From positions 310,001-374,000 of the forward strand of contig NZ_NBOF01000005.1 in NCBI RefSeq assembly GCF_002104475.1: a stretch of DNA of 64,000 bases, read 5' to 3'. The notes below the pieces were generated by a model that did not search any database, was not told where the DNA came from, and was given only the letters and a program-made list of their open reading frames with translations. Positions 26,813-35,661 of this stretch are shown here, piece after piece. The stretch comes from Cognaticolwellia mytili (GTDB lineage: Bacteria; Pseudomonadota; Gammaproteobacteria; Enterobacterales; Alteromonadaceae). Made by a program: the position numbers and the translations under genes. Within the stretch, counting starts at the first letter, position 1. Every line of letters begins with the position of its first letter.

Positions 26813-28035
26813 CCTTGCCAGCGCTTAAATATTAATGAGGTATTAATACCGCCAAAAGCAAAGTTATTGCTCATCACATAGTTTGTTTCGATATCTCGAC
26901 CTTGCTCAACAATATAGTCTAGATCGCCACAGTACTCATCTACATTGTCTAAATTCAACGTTGGTGCGAACCAGTTGTCTTGCATCATGTTAATACAAGC
27001 CCAAGCTTCAATACTTCCACAGGCACCCAAGGTATGGCCTAAATAGCTTTTTAATGAGCTCATCGGCACTTTACCAAAGACATTAGCTGTTGCATTTGAC
27101 TCGGCAATATCGCCTTTTTCGGTCGCAGTACCGTGGGCATTTACATAGCCAATAGCTTCTGCATTTAAATCAGCATCTTCAAGCGATAATTCTATCGCAA
27201 CTTGCATGGTTTCAGCGGTAGGCTGAGTGACATGTTTACCGTCAGAATTTGAGCCAAAACCTACAATTTCTGCAAGTATATTGGCGCCTCGCGCTTTAGC
27301 GTGTTCGAGTTCTTCTAAAATTAAGGTACAAGCGCCTTCACCAATGACCAAGCCATCTCGGTCTTTATCAAACGGTTTTGGCGTTAGTTTTGGTTGATCA
27401 TTGTTGGTACTGGTGGCATATAAGGTGTCAAATACAGCAGCTTCGGTCACACAAAGCTCTTCTGCACCACCAGCAATCATCGCTTTTTGCTTACCGAATT
27501 TAATGGCTTCATACGCATAACCAATACCTTGAGAACCTGATGTACAAGCAGAGCTCGTCGTAATTACACGGCCTTTAGCACCAAAGAAAACCCCAATATT
27601 AACCGGAGCGGTATGCGACATCATTTGAATATAGCTAGTCGCTGTTACACCATCCATCGTATGGTTTTCCATCATATTTCCAAAAGCAACCAATGGCGCT
27701 GTCGAACCTATCGATGAACCATACGAAACACCCGTGCGACCATCAGTTAATATGGCATCATTTAAAAGGTTCGCTTGCTCTAGTGCCAGCTCTGTTGCAC
27801 GCGTTGCCATTAATGAAACCCGCCCCATTGAACGAACCATTTTTCGCTTATAATGTGCTGGTTTTTCAAAGTGCTTAACCGGTGCACCTAAGCAAGTATT
27901 CAGGCCATCTAATTTCTGCCACTCAGGCATCACTTCAACAGCATTTTCGCCTTTTTCTAGTGCCGCTCTGAAAGTTGACCAATCATCGCCCAATGCCGTT
28001 ATCGCCGACATTCCAGTAACTACGACTCTTTTCAT
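26809..28035 (-). CDS. apeR: beta-ketoacyl-ACP synthase (APE cluster, ApeR-type)
   Basis: 408-residue FabF-like ketosynthase with a complete Cys-His-His triad: Cys164 (SSACTSGS), His301 (NAHGTATEKGD) and His334 (YLGHTLGACG). As the last gene of the aryl polyene operon it occupies the position of ApeR, which takes part in chain initiation or elongation alongside the ApeO/ApeC pair. It starts one base from the ketoreductase stop (shared base at 28035). FabF of primary fatty acid synthesis is a look-alike, but the context is decisive. Confidence 0.9.
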   Translation of the reverse strand: MKRVVVTGMSAITALGDDWSTFRAALEKGENAVEVMPEWQKLDGLNTCLGAPVKHFEKPAHYKRKMVRSMGRVSLMATRATELALEQANLLNDAILTDGRTGVSYGSSIGSTAPLVAFGNMMENHTMDGVTATSYIQMMSHTAPVNIGVFFGAKGRVITTSSACTSGSQGIGYAYEAIKFGKQKAMIAGGAEELCVTEAAVFDTLYATSTNNDQPKLTPKPFDKDRDGLVIGEGACTLILEELEHAKARGANILAEIVGFGSNSDGKHVTQPTAETMQVAIELSLEDADLNAEAIGYVNAHGTATEKGDIAESNATANVFGKVPMSSLKSYLGHTLGACGSIEAWACINMMQDNWFAPTLNLDNVDEYCGDLDYIVEQGRDIETNYVMSNNFAFGGINTSLIFKRWQG

Positions 28036-28775
28036 TACACTATTCCACCGTTTACTGAGATGACTTGCCGAGTGATATAGGCAGCACCGTCCGAAACTAA
28101 AAATGATACCGTTGCGGCAACTTCTTCAGGTTTACCAACGCGTCTAAGTGGGATCATTTTTTTCACTTCGTCTAACGGTAAGTCTTGTGTCATATCGGTA
28201 TCAATTAACCCTGGAGCAACACAGTTCACGGTAATTTTTCGCTTAGCCAATTCTAAAGATAAGGCTTTAGTTGCTGCTATAACACCACCTTTAGCAGCGC
28301 TATAATTTACTTGCCCTCTATTGCCGGCAATGCCAGAAACAGAAGCCATAGTAACAATTCGCCCGCCATTTTTAGCTCTTACCATTGGCATTACAACCGG
28401 ATGAATAACATTATAAAAACCATCTAATGCGGTATTAACAACGCTGCTCCAGTCATCACTTTCCATGGCAGGGAATGCCATATCTTTTGTAATACCGGCA
28501 TTACAAACAACACCGTAGTAAACACCGTGCTCTTCCATGTCTTTTTCTATCGCGTGTTTTGCTGATTTTTGGTCACAAACATCAAATTGTAAAAGGGTCG
28601 CTTTACGGCCAAGGGCTATTATTTGTTCTTGAGTGTCTTTAGCAGCCTCAAGTCCATTTCGGCAATGTACGGCAATATCAAAACCATCTTCAGCAAGCTT
28701 TATCGCAATTGCCTTACCTAAACCTCGGCTAGAGCCGGTTACTAGAATTCTTTTAATATCGCCTGTCATTATCAT
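28035..28775 (-). CDS. apeQ: 3-oxoacyl-ACP reductase (ApeQ-type, FabG family)
   Basis: 246-residue short-chain dehydrogenase: NADPH-binding TGSSRGLG (13-20), NAG (92-94), catalytic Ser147, Tyr158 and Lys162 (YSAAK). It reduces the beta-keto group after each elongation in polyene assembly. Start at 28775 or two codons later (MTGDIKRI). Flanked without gaps by ketosynthase and dehydratase genes. Confidence 0.9.
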   Translation of the reverse strand: MIMTGDIKRILVTGSSRGLGKAIAIKLAEDGFDIAVHCRNGLEAAKDTQEQIIALGRKATLLQFDVCDQKSAKHAIEKDMEEHGVYYGVVCNAGITKDMAFPAMESDDWSSVVNTALDGFYNVIHPVVMPMVRAKNGGRIVTMASVSGIAGNRGQVNYSAAKGGVIAATKALSLELAKRKITVNCVAPGLIDTDMTQDLPLDEVKKMIPLRRVGKPEEVAATVSFLVSDGAAYITRQVISVNGGIV

Positions 28776-28816
28776 TCTTCACTTTTCTTATTTATTTTGT
28801 TTTATTCAAAGGTATT

Positions 28817-29278
28817 TTATGCGTAACTTTCTTGTATAAATGCATCAGGATCTTTCGGCTGAAACACATTAATATTCGCCTGAGCTAACACTTCACTTTC
28901 AGCGCTTAATATTTCACACTCAAACACTCTTAATCCTGAATCTTCTCGATACAATTCTTTAATCGTTACCGTTAAAATTTCATTAAGCGCAAAATGTGAG
29001 CGCATGGTTTTATATTTTCGTGAGCCAAGTAAAAAGCCGATTTGTACCGAGTCTTTATCATCTAAAGCGTGAGCACCAGCAAATGCAGCAATAGCTTGTG
29101 CCATATATTCACTGCCAATATAACTGGGTACGCCTGTTTTTAATTCATTATAAAATGGGCTCTTTTGTGTAATAGCAACAGTGCATCGACAAGAGTCAAC
29201 ATCATAGAATTCTAGCGAGTCAATTAAGATCATCGGGGCTTGATGAGGTAAAATCTCGGTTATATCGTAGTTATTCAT
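28817..29278 (-). CDS. apeP: hotdog-fold 3-hydroxyacyl-ACP dehydratase (ApeP-type)
   Basis: 153 residues from ATG 29278, which overlaps the upstream ketosynthase stop by eight bases. The conserved ILPHQAPMILID carries the catalytic His12, as in FabZ (LPHRYPFLLVD), and MAQAIAAFAGAHA forms the central hotdog helix. It introduces the conjugated double bonds together with the second dehydratase of the cluster; a two-dehydratase arrangement is characteristic of aryl polyene clusters. Confidence 0.85.
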   Translation of the reverse strand: MNNYDITEILPHQAPMILIDSLEFYDVDSCRCTVAITQKSPFYNELKTGVPSYIGSEYMAQAIAAFAGAHALDDKDSVQIGFLLGSRKYKTMRSHFALNEILTVTIKELYREDSGLRVFECEILSAESEVLAQANINVFQPKDPDAFIQESYA

Positions 29279-30443
29279 AATTTTTTCCAATAACTGCGCT
29301 GAAATTATTACCACCAAATGCAAAAGAATTACTCAGGCAATATTGCAGTTTATCGAGCTTTTCACCTTCGCTCAGCTTTATTGTTGGCATACGTTCATCA
29401 ATAGCACCGCCTTTGCAGTTTGCAGGCAGCTTACGAGCGGTATTACCATCACTTAATAGTAACCAACAAAGTCCTAGCTCTAACGCGCCCGCAGCGCCAA
29501 GTGTGTGACCAGTCAAATGCTTGGTTGAACTACAATGAACCGTTTCACCACAAACAGAAGCCATTGCTAAGGCTTCCATTTCATCGTTCTTAATCGTGCC
29601 TGTGCCGTGTAAATTTACATAATCAATTTGCTTCGCACTAATGTTGGCATTTTCAATCGCTAATGCCATTGCACTGGCAGCGCCACTACCATCAGGTGAA
29701 GGCGCAGATATATGATAAGCATCTGATGTTTCGCCAGCACCCAGTAATTGAATGCCGTCATTATCTTTTGTCATAATGAACAATGCTGCCGCTTCACCGA
29801 TATTAATACCGTCGCGGTCACGTTGAAAAGGCTGACATATATGTTTACTTATCGACTCCAATGATTGAAAACCATTGAGAGTTAATTGCGTTAAGCTATC
29901 CACGCCGCCAGCGATAACTACATCAGCTAAGTCATTATCAAGTAAGGTGCTTGCACTCACCAACGCTTTACCGCTTGAAGAACAGGCGGTTGAAATTCCG
30001 TACACTGGGCCTTTCGCATTGGCCAACGTTGCAATATAAGTTGCTGGCGCTGACATTTCTTGTACTTCATATTTAAAGTCACTCGGAAATTGCCCTTGTG
30101 TTGCTAATTCTTTTCTCGCTAACTCACCTTCATAAATACTTGCAGTACTGGTGCCTATAACCACGGCAACTCGATGCTCTCCGTATTGGCTAATGAGTGG
30201 CTGTAAAGCGTCAGCAATTTGTTGGTAAGCAATATAAGCCAGTTTATTGTTATTAGTCGATATTTGCTGAACGTCTAAATCTGCAGGCAAGCCTACACGT
30301 CCAACATACTGAGGCGCTTCAATCGGCAGCTCACTGTCGAGTGACAAATATTTTTTATCTTCACCAATTAACGCGTTTAATACTTGTTGCTTATCATTAC
30401 CAAGCGCACAAACAACGCCAAACTCTTTCAAACAAATAGTCAC
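29271..30443 (-). CDS. apeO: beta-ketoacyl-ACP synthase (ApeO-type)
   Basis: 390-residue ketosynthase with Cys154 (STACSSSG), His279 (NLHGTGTIKND) and His313 (HLTGHTLGAAG). In the characterised APE system ApeO is the catalytic elongating ketosynthase that pairs with the chain-length factor ApeC; the ApeC-like gene here is at 42538-43272, the opposite end of the operon. It overlaps the downstream dehydratase and shares one base with the DUF3261 gene. Confidence 0.9.
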   Translation of the reverse strand: MTICLKEFGVVCALGNDKQQVLNALIGEDKKYLSLDSELPIEAPQYVGRVGLPADLDVQQISTNNNKLAYIAYQQIADALQPLISQYGEHRVAVVIGTSTASIYEGELARKELATQGQFPSDFKYEVQEMSAPATYIATLANAKGPVYGISTACSSSGKALVSASTLLDNDLADVVIAGGVDSLTQLTLNGFQSLESISKHICQPFQRDRDGINIGEAAALFIMTKDNDGIQLLGAGETSDAYHISAPSPDGSGAASAMALAIENANISAKQIDYVNLHGTGTIKNDEMEALAMASVCGETVHCSSTKHLTGHTLGAAGALELGLCWLLLSDGNTARKLPANCKGGAIDERMPTIKLSEGEKLDKLQYCLSNSFAFGGNNFSAVIGKNYE

Positions 30444-31051
30444 TAACTTTCCTTATCTAGGTTGGTTAAGCGAATGCGATAACCTCTGATAATATTTTCT
30501 AATTCATAGCCATCATCAAACTTTTCAATTTTAATAATAACTTGATTATTATCTAAAATGATTCGCTGCCAAATAATTCGGTTCTGGCTTAGGTTATCGT
30601 GCTGACTGACACTAACATTGGCGCCTAACAATGATGCTTCAATCATACTTACGGGCCAATGACATAACTGCATATCGGCAATAATAAAACCTATACCAGC
30701 AAAAGGTAATGGCACATACTGATTAACTTCAGTTTCTTTTTTATCAAACCAGCGAAAGTCGAATAACGGCACGCCAGCAGGTGAAACAGCTGCCATAGCA
30801 ATTTCATTATTGCGGTATTCTACTTGTGCAATAAAGCGGTGGCTTTTACCTTTATTAGCTATCTCGACTAAATGACTTTCAACTTTCCCAACTTTTTCAC
30901 TCGGCGGTGCAGTTAACACTAACGCCAAGTTTTCCGTCAAGTGTATCGAATTCTTATTCGCTGTTAACGCACAACCCGATAACAAAAACATCAGGGAAAA
31001 GAGTAATAGCTTGTTGGCGAAATAATTCAATTCAACTATCCAGCTTGGCAT
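30443..31051 (-). CDS. DUF3261 lipoprotein (ApeN position)
   Basis: 202 residues with a lipoprotein signal ending LLSGC (Cys27). The mature part fits DUF3261, a family found almost only in aryl polyene clusters (ApeN). It is thought to work with the MMPL exporter and LolA-like protein in carrying the pigment lipid to the outer membrane; the exact role is unknown. The start overlaps the flavoprotein stop by 16 bases. Confidence 0.8.
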   Translation of the reverse strand: MPSWIVELNYFANKLLLFSLMFLLSGCALTANKNSIHLTENLALVLTAPPSEKVGKVESHLVEIANKGKSHRFIAQVEYRNNEIAMAAVSPAGVPLFDFRWFDKKETEVNQYVPLPFAGIGFIIADMQLCHWPVSMIEASLLGANVSVSQHDNLSQNRIIWQRIILDNNQVIIKIEKFDDGYELENIIRGYRIRLTNLDKES

Positions 31052-32301
31052 ATTTCAGCCAATACATTTAATCGTCTAACGCTTTTCGCTACGTAAGGGT
31101 TTTTTTCATCCCATGCATAGCCTGCCAGAATGGAACTGATCATACGACGCACCGAATCATCATGGTGATCATGATAAACAACATTTTGAAAACTCTCATT
31201 GTACCAAGCTTCAACAAAACACCTAAAAGTATCAACGCCAAATTTTAATGGCTCGGCGTATTCACTTTCCCAATCAACTTTTGAGCCTTGTATTTGCTTT
31301 TTAACTAATGGCGCAGCTAAAGACGCTGACTTCATTGCAATAGTAACACCCGAAGAAAATACCGGATCAAGGAATTCGCCGGCATTGCCTAATAAAGCAA
31401 AGTTTTTACCCCATAGCTTAGTTACATCTGCAGAATAACCTTTAATAACTCTAGCATCTTGCAATGGCGTAGCATTTTTCAATAATCGCTGAAGGTTTTC
31501 ATCTTGCGCAATAAAATCCTGTAGCGTATCAATTGCCGGCAATGTTTCATCAAAACGTTCAGGTAAGCCGACAACACCGACACTTGCACTGCCATCAGAA
31601 AATGGAATTAACCAGTACCAAACATCACTATGGTTTGGATTAACAGTAATTAGAATTTTATCGCGATCAAATTCAGGGCAGTTAATGCCATCTTTAAAGT
31701 GACTAAAATAACTGTGCCTTATTGGAAAATCTGATGGTAATTCCAAATCAAGCAACCTAGGTAGCACACGACCAAAGCCACTGGCATCTAGCAGAAACTT
31801 TGCTTTAACTTGATAAGGTTGTTCATTGTCATCACGAACATCAAGGCAGACTTCCGGCTCAAGGTTGGCAACTGAGTTGACCTGATGGCCATAGCGAATA
31901 CTCACGCCTTTTTTTTCAGTTTCGTCAGCAAGTAGCTTGTCAAAAAGCCCTCTTTTCACTTGATATGTTGTGCCACGCCCTTCACTAAACTTTTCAGTAA
32001 AATCAAACGATGAGTTTTTGCCTTTTTTGTGAAACGCCGCACCATTTTTATGCTGAAAGCCGAATTCTTTTGCGTATTTATCTAACGCCTGTTCAAGTCC
32101 AGCCTCTTTTAAAAATTCCATACATTGCGGTAACAAGCTTTCGCCAATAGAAAAGCGTGGAAAATACTGTTTTTCTAATATCAACACTGACATTCCATCA
32201 GCAGCAAGTAAAGACGCAGCAACACTGCCAGACGGTCCAGCACCAATAATGACTACATCATATTGCTCAGTAGTATTCTGTGCTGGCGACTTAATATCCA
32301 T
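31036..32301 (-). CDS. FAD-dependent oxidoreductase of the halogenase/hydroxylase superfamily
   Basis: 421 residues. FAD-binding GAGPSG (20-25), SIGESLLP (51-58) and KNGAAF (85-90) are typical of flavin-dependent halogenases and close monooxygenases. WYWLIP (228-233) matches the WxWxIP motif that marks halogenases. Such flavoproteins occur in some APE/flexirubin clusters, where aryl-ring or chain tailoring is assumed. Whether this one halogenates, hydroxylates or reduces cannot be decided from sequence alone. It lies between the exporter and the DUF3261 lipoprotein, inside the operon. Geranylgeranyl reductase-like flavoproteins are another possible relative. Confidence 0.82.
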   Translation of the reverse strand: MDIKSPAQNTTEQYDVVIIGAGPSGSVAASLLAADGMSVLILEKQYFPRFSIGESLLPQCMEFLKEAGLEQALDKYAKEFGFQHKNGAAFHKKGKNSSFDFTEKFSEGRGTTYQVKRGLFDKLLADETEKKGVSIRYGHQVNSVANLEPEVCLDVRDDNEQPYQVKAKFLLDASGFGRVLPRLLDLELPSDFPIRHSYFSHFKDGINCPEFDRDKILITVNPNHSDVWYWLIPFSDGSASVGVVGLPERFDETLPAIDTLQDFIAQDENLQRLLKNATPLQDARVIKGYSADVTKLWGKNFALLGNAGEFLDPVFSSGVTIAMKSASLAAPLVKKQIQGSKVDWESEYAEPLKFGVDTFRCFVEAWYNESFQNVVYHDHHDDSVRRMISSILAGYAWDEKNPYVAKSVRRLNVLAEICQAG

Positions 32302-32317
32302 GAATTTTCCCTAAAAT

Positions 32318-34609
32318 TTATTTACGTCTGACCACAGACATAGGCGCTAAAATAAAAATACTGATGATGCCAATCATGACAGTTAAACCAAAGCTACTCA
32401 CCGCTGGTGTGGCACTAAATACAAGAATGCCAAAAACAGCGGCAGATGATAAGGCAGACAAACTTATCGCGAGAAATGTCTTAGCTTGTAAGCCTTGTTC
32501 TTGATAAAAAATAACATAATCTATTGCAAGAGCAATAATGAGTAAAACTGCCAACAAATTAAATATATTCAAATGGTTAGAAACAAACTGACTTATCGTT
32601 AATGCTAACAATGCACTACCTATAGTTGCAATAGCAGATAAAGTACCTGCGGTTAAACCATACTTAACAACTAAAATAATCATCACCACGACAAACGCGC
32701 TCATTAGTAATATCAAAATCCCTTGTCGATACTCTGAAAGGGCATAACTCACTTCGCTAGCTGGGTCGTATAGCATGGTATGCACATTTTGTTCTAGCCA
32801 TAACAAGTTTTCGTCAGATAAAGGCTCTTTCGACAACTCAAGCCATAAAGCATATTTTTCATTGCCGGCTATCACACGACTTGCTGGCTTATAACTTGCC
32901 ATATAAAACTCTCCGATAAATGCTAAAGGACTTCGAGCAAATTCATCGTAAGTTAATGGTGTAAACGTTCCAATGGGATCAGATAGACCCGTTATTGCTA
33001 AAACGCTTTGAAAGTGGCCTAACTTGTCGGCGTCAACCAACAGGTCATAATATTGTTTTTGTTGCTTGATTGACGGTAAAAGTTCGTAAATACCTTTTAC
33101 CTTCAACGCTGGCTGAGTTGCGCGAAACTTTGCAATAGCTTGTTCTTGTATTTCTAAAAGCTGCTGAGGTGACTCTGCTTTTATAATAACGCGCTGAGAG
33201 TCGTTATAAGCTAGAACTTGTGCAGCCTTAGCTTCTTGCTCAAGTAACCACTTTGGACTTGAATTTAATAACCGAACATCATCATTAAACTGTATTGGCG
33301 AGAAAAAATAAGCAACTGATAATAAAAGTAATAATAGTGTAATAATGGCTGATTTATAGTGTTGTACTTTATTAAAAAATGTTACACCGCACTGACTAAA
33401 AAGCATCGCTCGTGGTGCTGGTTTAATGTTAACTAAGCGTTCAAGGTAAGGGAGCACAGTTAATACCGTAATTAGGGCACCAAAAAGGCCAAAAATCATA
33501 AATACCGCAACTTGACTCAATAATGATAACGGGGAGAAAACTAGCACAATATAACCCATTGCAGTGGTTATAAAGCCGAGTATTAAAGGCTTCGCAATAG
33601 TCCTGTTATCTTTTTGAGCTAAATGATCATTTTGTGTGCCGGCATAAACAAAAGCGTGAAAACAGTAATCGACAACAACTCCCACCAAAGTAACGGCAAA
33701 AACTAGCGTTAATAAATGCAAACTATCAAAAAACAACAAAATTCCAACAAAACCATAAAGGCAAGCAATTGATAGCACAACTAATGCGGCGGTTAATGGC
33801 AGCAAAGACCGAAAAACAATAACAATAAGCAAGATAACGGCGATGACAGAAAACACACCAAAACTTGATATTTCAGCTTTAGCTTGAGCGGTCGATTCTG
33901 CGGTATGAAACAAAATACCTGAGTAATTTAATTCAACATCAAAATCATCACGAATATCGGAAAATAACTGCTTCAGCCTTACCGCCATTAATTGGCTTAC
34001 GTTAAGATCAAAACCATCAAGTGATAGTTGCAAGTGCATAACCAAATATCGCTGTTGTTGCACGTTTATAGCAGCAACACCTTGGTAAAACTCAATATCA
34101 CTAAGATTTAACAGTGAACCCTGCAAATAGTCCGCTAAATTTAACCGTGGAGCAGTGGCTATCGTTTCACTAACAAAAGGGTTAGCAAGTTGAATAACTT
34201 GGTTACTGGCGAGTTGGCTCAACGCCTGACTATCAGCAATATTTTCTACATAATTTTGTGAGAGAACGTTATGACGATAAGGTAAATAAAATGCAGCTAT
34301 ATCAGACATTGCAGGTTCTGGCGTTGGTAAAAACTCAATTTGAGCTGTTTTACCTATACTTGTTGCGAGTGCCTTATACGCAGGAAGAGCATCATTGCCT
34401 GTAACTAAAACAACCAACTGCTGTGTTTTTTGCTGAAATAATGCCGTTTCTGCAGACTTGAAGCTTTCGTGTTGGGAAGAGTTCGGCAGAATGGACAGTA
34501 AATTAGTTTCAACATGCCACTGACCAAAAAATAGCAAATAAACACCTAGCAATAAAACGGCGAATAGCTGCAACCAGTACAGTATATGAAGCTTATTACA
34601 GACGCGCAC
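32318..34609 (-). CDS. apeM: MMPL/RND-like exporter (ApeM-type)
   Basis: 763 residues with about twelve membrane segments in two sets (one at the N-terminus, five near 245-385, one near 420, five near 630-760) and two large periplasmic loops, the MMPL/RND topology. The N-terminal VETNLLSILPNS and the central GVVVDYCFHAF (acidic proton-path region) are family landmarks. APE clusters carry one such exporter for moving the polyene lipid across or out of the inner membrane. The start overlaps the LolA-like gene by 14 bases. Confidence 0.85.
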   Translation of the reverse strand: MRVCNKLHILYWLQLFAVLLLGVYLLFFGQWHVETNLLSILPNSSQHESFKSAETALFQQKTQQLVVLVTGNDALPAYKALATSIGKTAQIEFLPTPEPAMSDIAAFYLPYRHNVLSQNYVENIADSQALSQLASNQVIQLANPFVSETIATAPRLNLADYLQGSLLNLSDIEFYQGVAAINVQQQRYLVMHLQLSLDGFDLNVSQLMAVRLKQLFSDIRDDFDVELNYSGILFHTAESTAQAKAEISSFGVFSVIAVILLIVIVFRSLLPLTAALVVLSIACLYGFVGILLFFDSLHLLTLVFAVTLVGVVVDYCFHAFVYAGTQNDHLAQKDNRTIAKPLILGFITTAMGYIVLVFSPLSLLSQVAVFMIFGLFGALITVLTVLPYLERLVNIKPAPRAMLFSQCGVTFFNKVQHYKSAIITLLLLLLSVAYFFSPIQFNDDVRLLNSSPKWLLEQEAKAAQVLAYNDSQRVIIKAESPQQLLEIQEQAIAKFRATQPALKVKGIYELLPSIKQQKQYYDLLVDADKLGHFQSVLAITGLSDPIGTFTPLTYDEFARSPLAFIGEFYMASYKPASRVIAGNEKYALWLELSKEPLSDENLLWLEQNVHTMLYDPASEVSYALSEYRQGILILLMSAFVVVMIILVVKYGLTAGTLSAIATIGSALLALTISQFVSNHLNIFNLLAVLLIIALAIDYVIFYQEQGLQAKTFLAISLSALSSAAVFGILVFSATPAVSSFGLTVMIGIISIFILAPMSVVRRK

Positions 34610-35231
34610 GAACTGACTCTGGCAATGCTGATATTGCTGTTAGTTTAACGTCGATTTCCGTTCTATTTCCGCTATGCTCCCGTAACACAATACGATTAAT
34701 GTGCTTTAAACCAAGTTCATTATCAACTTGAAGATTATCAACACATAACTCGATATTTTGCATCACTTTAGCCAATTGCGCTAATTTAGGCGTTAATATT
34801 CTACATTCAACAGCTTTACTTTCAGCGATAGTAAAATTTTCAGTAATTTTAGCGCGGTCACCCGACATTATGCTTAATAGCATCAAACTCAAGCTGCTAG
34901 CACCTTTGAGCTCTTTCGCAGGGTTGATTCCATCTTCAGTAAAAACACTGTTGTTCTTTAATATTAATGCCGAATGTACTGGCTTATTGGTTTGCCATAA
35001 CAAGCCCTTATCAACATCAAAATACAGTTCACCTTGAGATTTAATTGGCTGTTTTAATACCGTAAAATATTTACGTTGTTCAAAGCTACCTGAAGCAATA
35101 GCAATATGACTAAGCGCCATCATTTCTACCGGCGCAACATCATGCTTTTCAGCAAAAGCATTTTGGCTTAACAAAGCAGCTAAAAATAGCAATGCTCGCA
35201 AGGCAGAAAATTGATGGCTAGCTAGTTTCAT
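34596..35231 (-). CDS. LolA-like periplasmic carrier (ApeL position)
   Basis: 211 residues from ATG 35231, which overlaps the thioesterase stop by 14 bases and gives a clean signal peptide (MKLASHQFSALRALLFLAALLSQ...FA). The longer frame adds residues without similarity. The mature domain resembles outer-membrane lipoprotein carrier LolA (GELYFDVDKGLLWQTNKPVHSAL). It probably ferries the aryl polyene conjugate through the periplasm with the MMPL exporter. Confidence 0.75.
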   Translation of the reverse strand: MKLASHQFSALRALLFLAALLSQNAFAEKHDVAPVEMMALSHIAIASGSFEQRKYFTVLKQPIKSQGELYFDVDKGLLWQTNKPVHSALILKNNSVFTEDGINPAKELKGASSLSLMLLSIMSGDRAKITENFTIAESKAVECRILTPKLAQLAKVMQNIELCVDNLQVDNELGLKHINRIVLREHSGNRTEIDVKLTAISALPESVRARL

Positions 35232-35661
35232 GATTATCTGCATTAAGCTTTTTAATTTTATTAAGTAAAATTTCTGGCGAAACATACTGCATTTCTAATG
35301 TCTCAATATCAACGGCAACTTGAACAGTGTTACCTTTAGTTAATTTTTTACCGGTTTCTTCACAGCAAATAACATAATTAATTTTCAACCGTGATTCATA
35401 CTCAACAAGCTCAGCTTTAACAATAATTTTTTGAGTAAAAACAGCAGAGCCGATGAATTTAGTACGCATATCAACAATTGGCCACATATAGCCTGAAGCT
35501 TGCATATCTAAATAATCATAAGATATTTTCCGTAACAGCTCACAACGTGCTACTTCAAAATAACGCGCATAGTTACCGTGCCATACCACTTGCATTGGAT
35601 CACAATCATGAAAAGGGACGTCAATAATAACTTCAGCAGATAAAAACACCTCTTTACTCAT
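35218..35661 (-). CDS. apeK: hotdog thioesterase (ApeK-type, 4HBT family)
   Basis: 147 residues from ATG 35661, overlapping the lyase stop by eight bases; the frame extends upstream but family similarity begins at this Met. The YbgC/4-hydroxybenzoyl-CoA thioesterase signature is clear: VPFHDCDPMQVVWHGNYARYFE, with the catalytic Asp in DCDP. It would release aryl polyene or faulty intermediates from the ACP. Confidence 0.85.
   Translation of the reverse strand: MSKEVFLSAEVIIDVPFHDCDPMQVVWHGNYARYFEVARCELLRKISYDYLDMQASGYMWPIVDMRTKFIGSAVFTQKIIVKAELVEYESRLKINYVICCEETGKKLTKGNTVQVAVDIETLEMQYVSPEILLNKIKKLNADNHETS

Noticed and set aside
26809-30443. Primary fatty acid synthesis genes (fabF, fabG, fabZ)
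   Set aside because: Companions are APE-specific (chain-length factor, DUF3261, MMPL exporter, AMP ligase), which do not occur in the fab locus.
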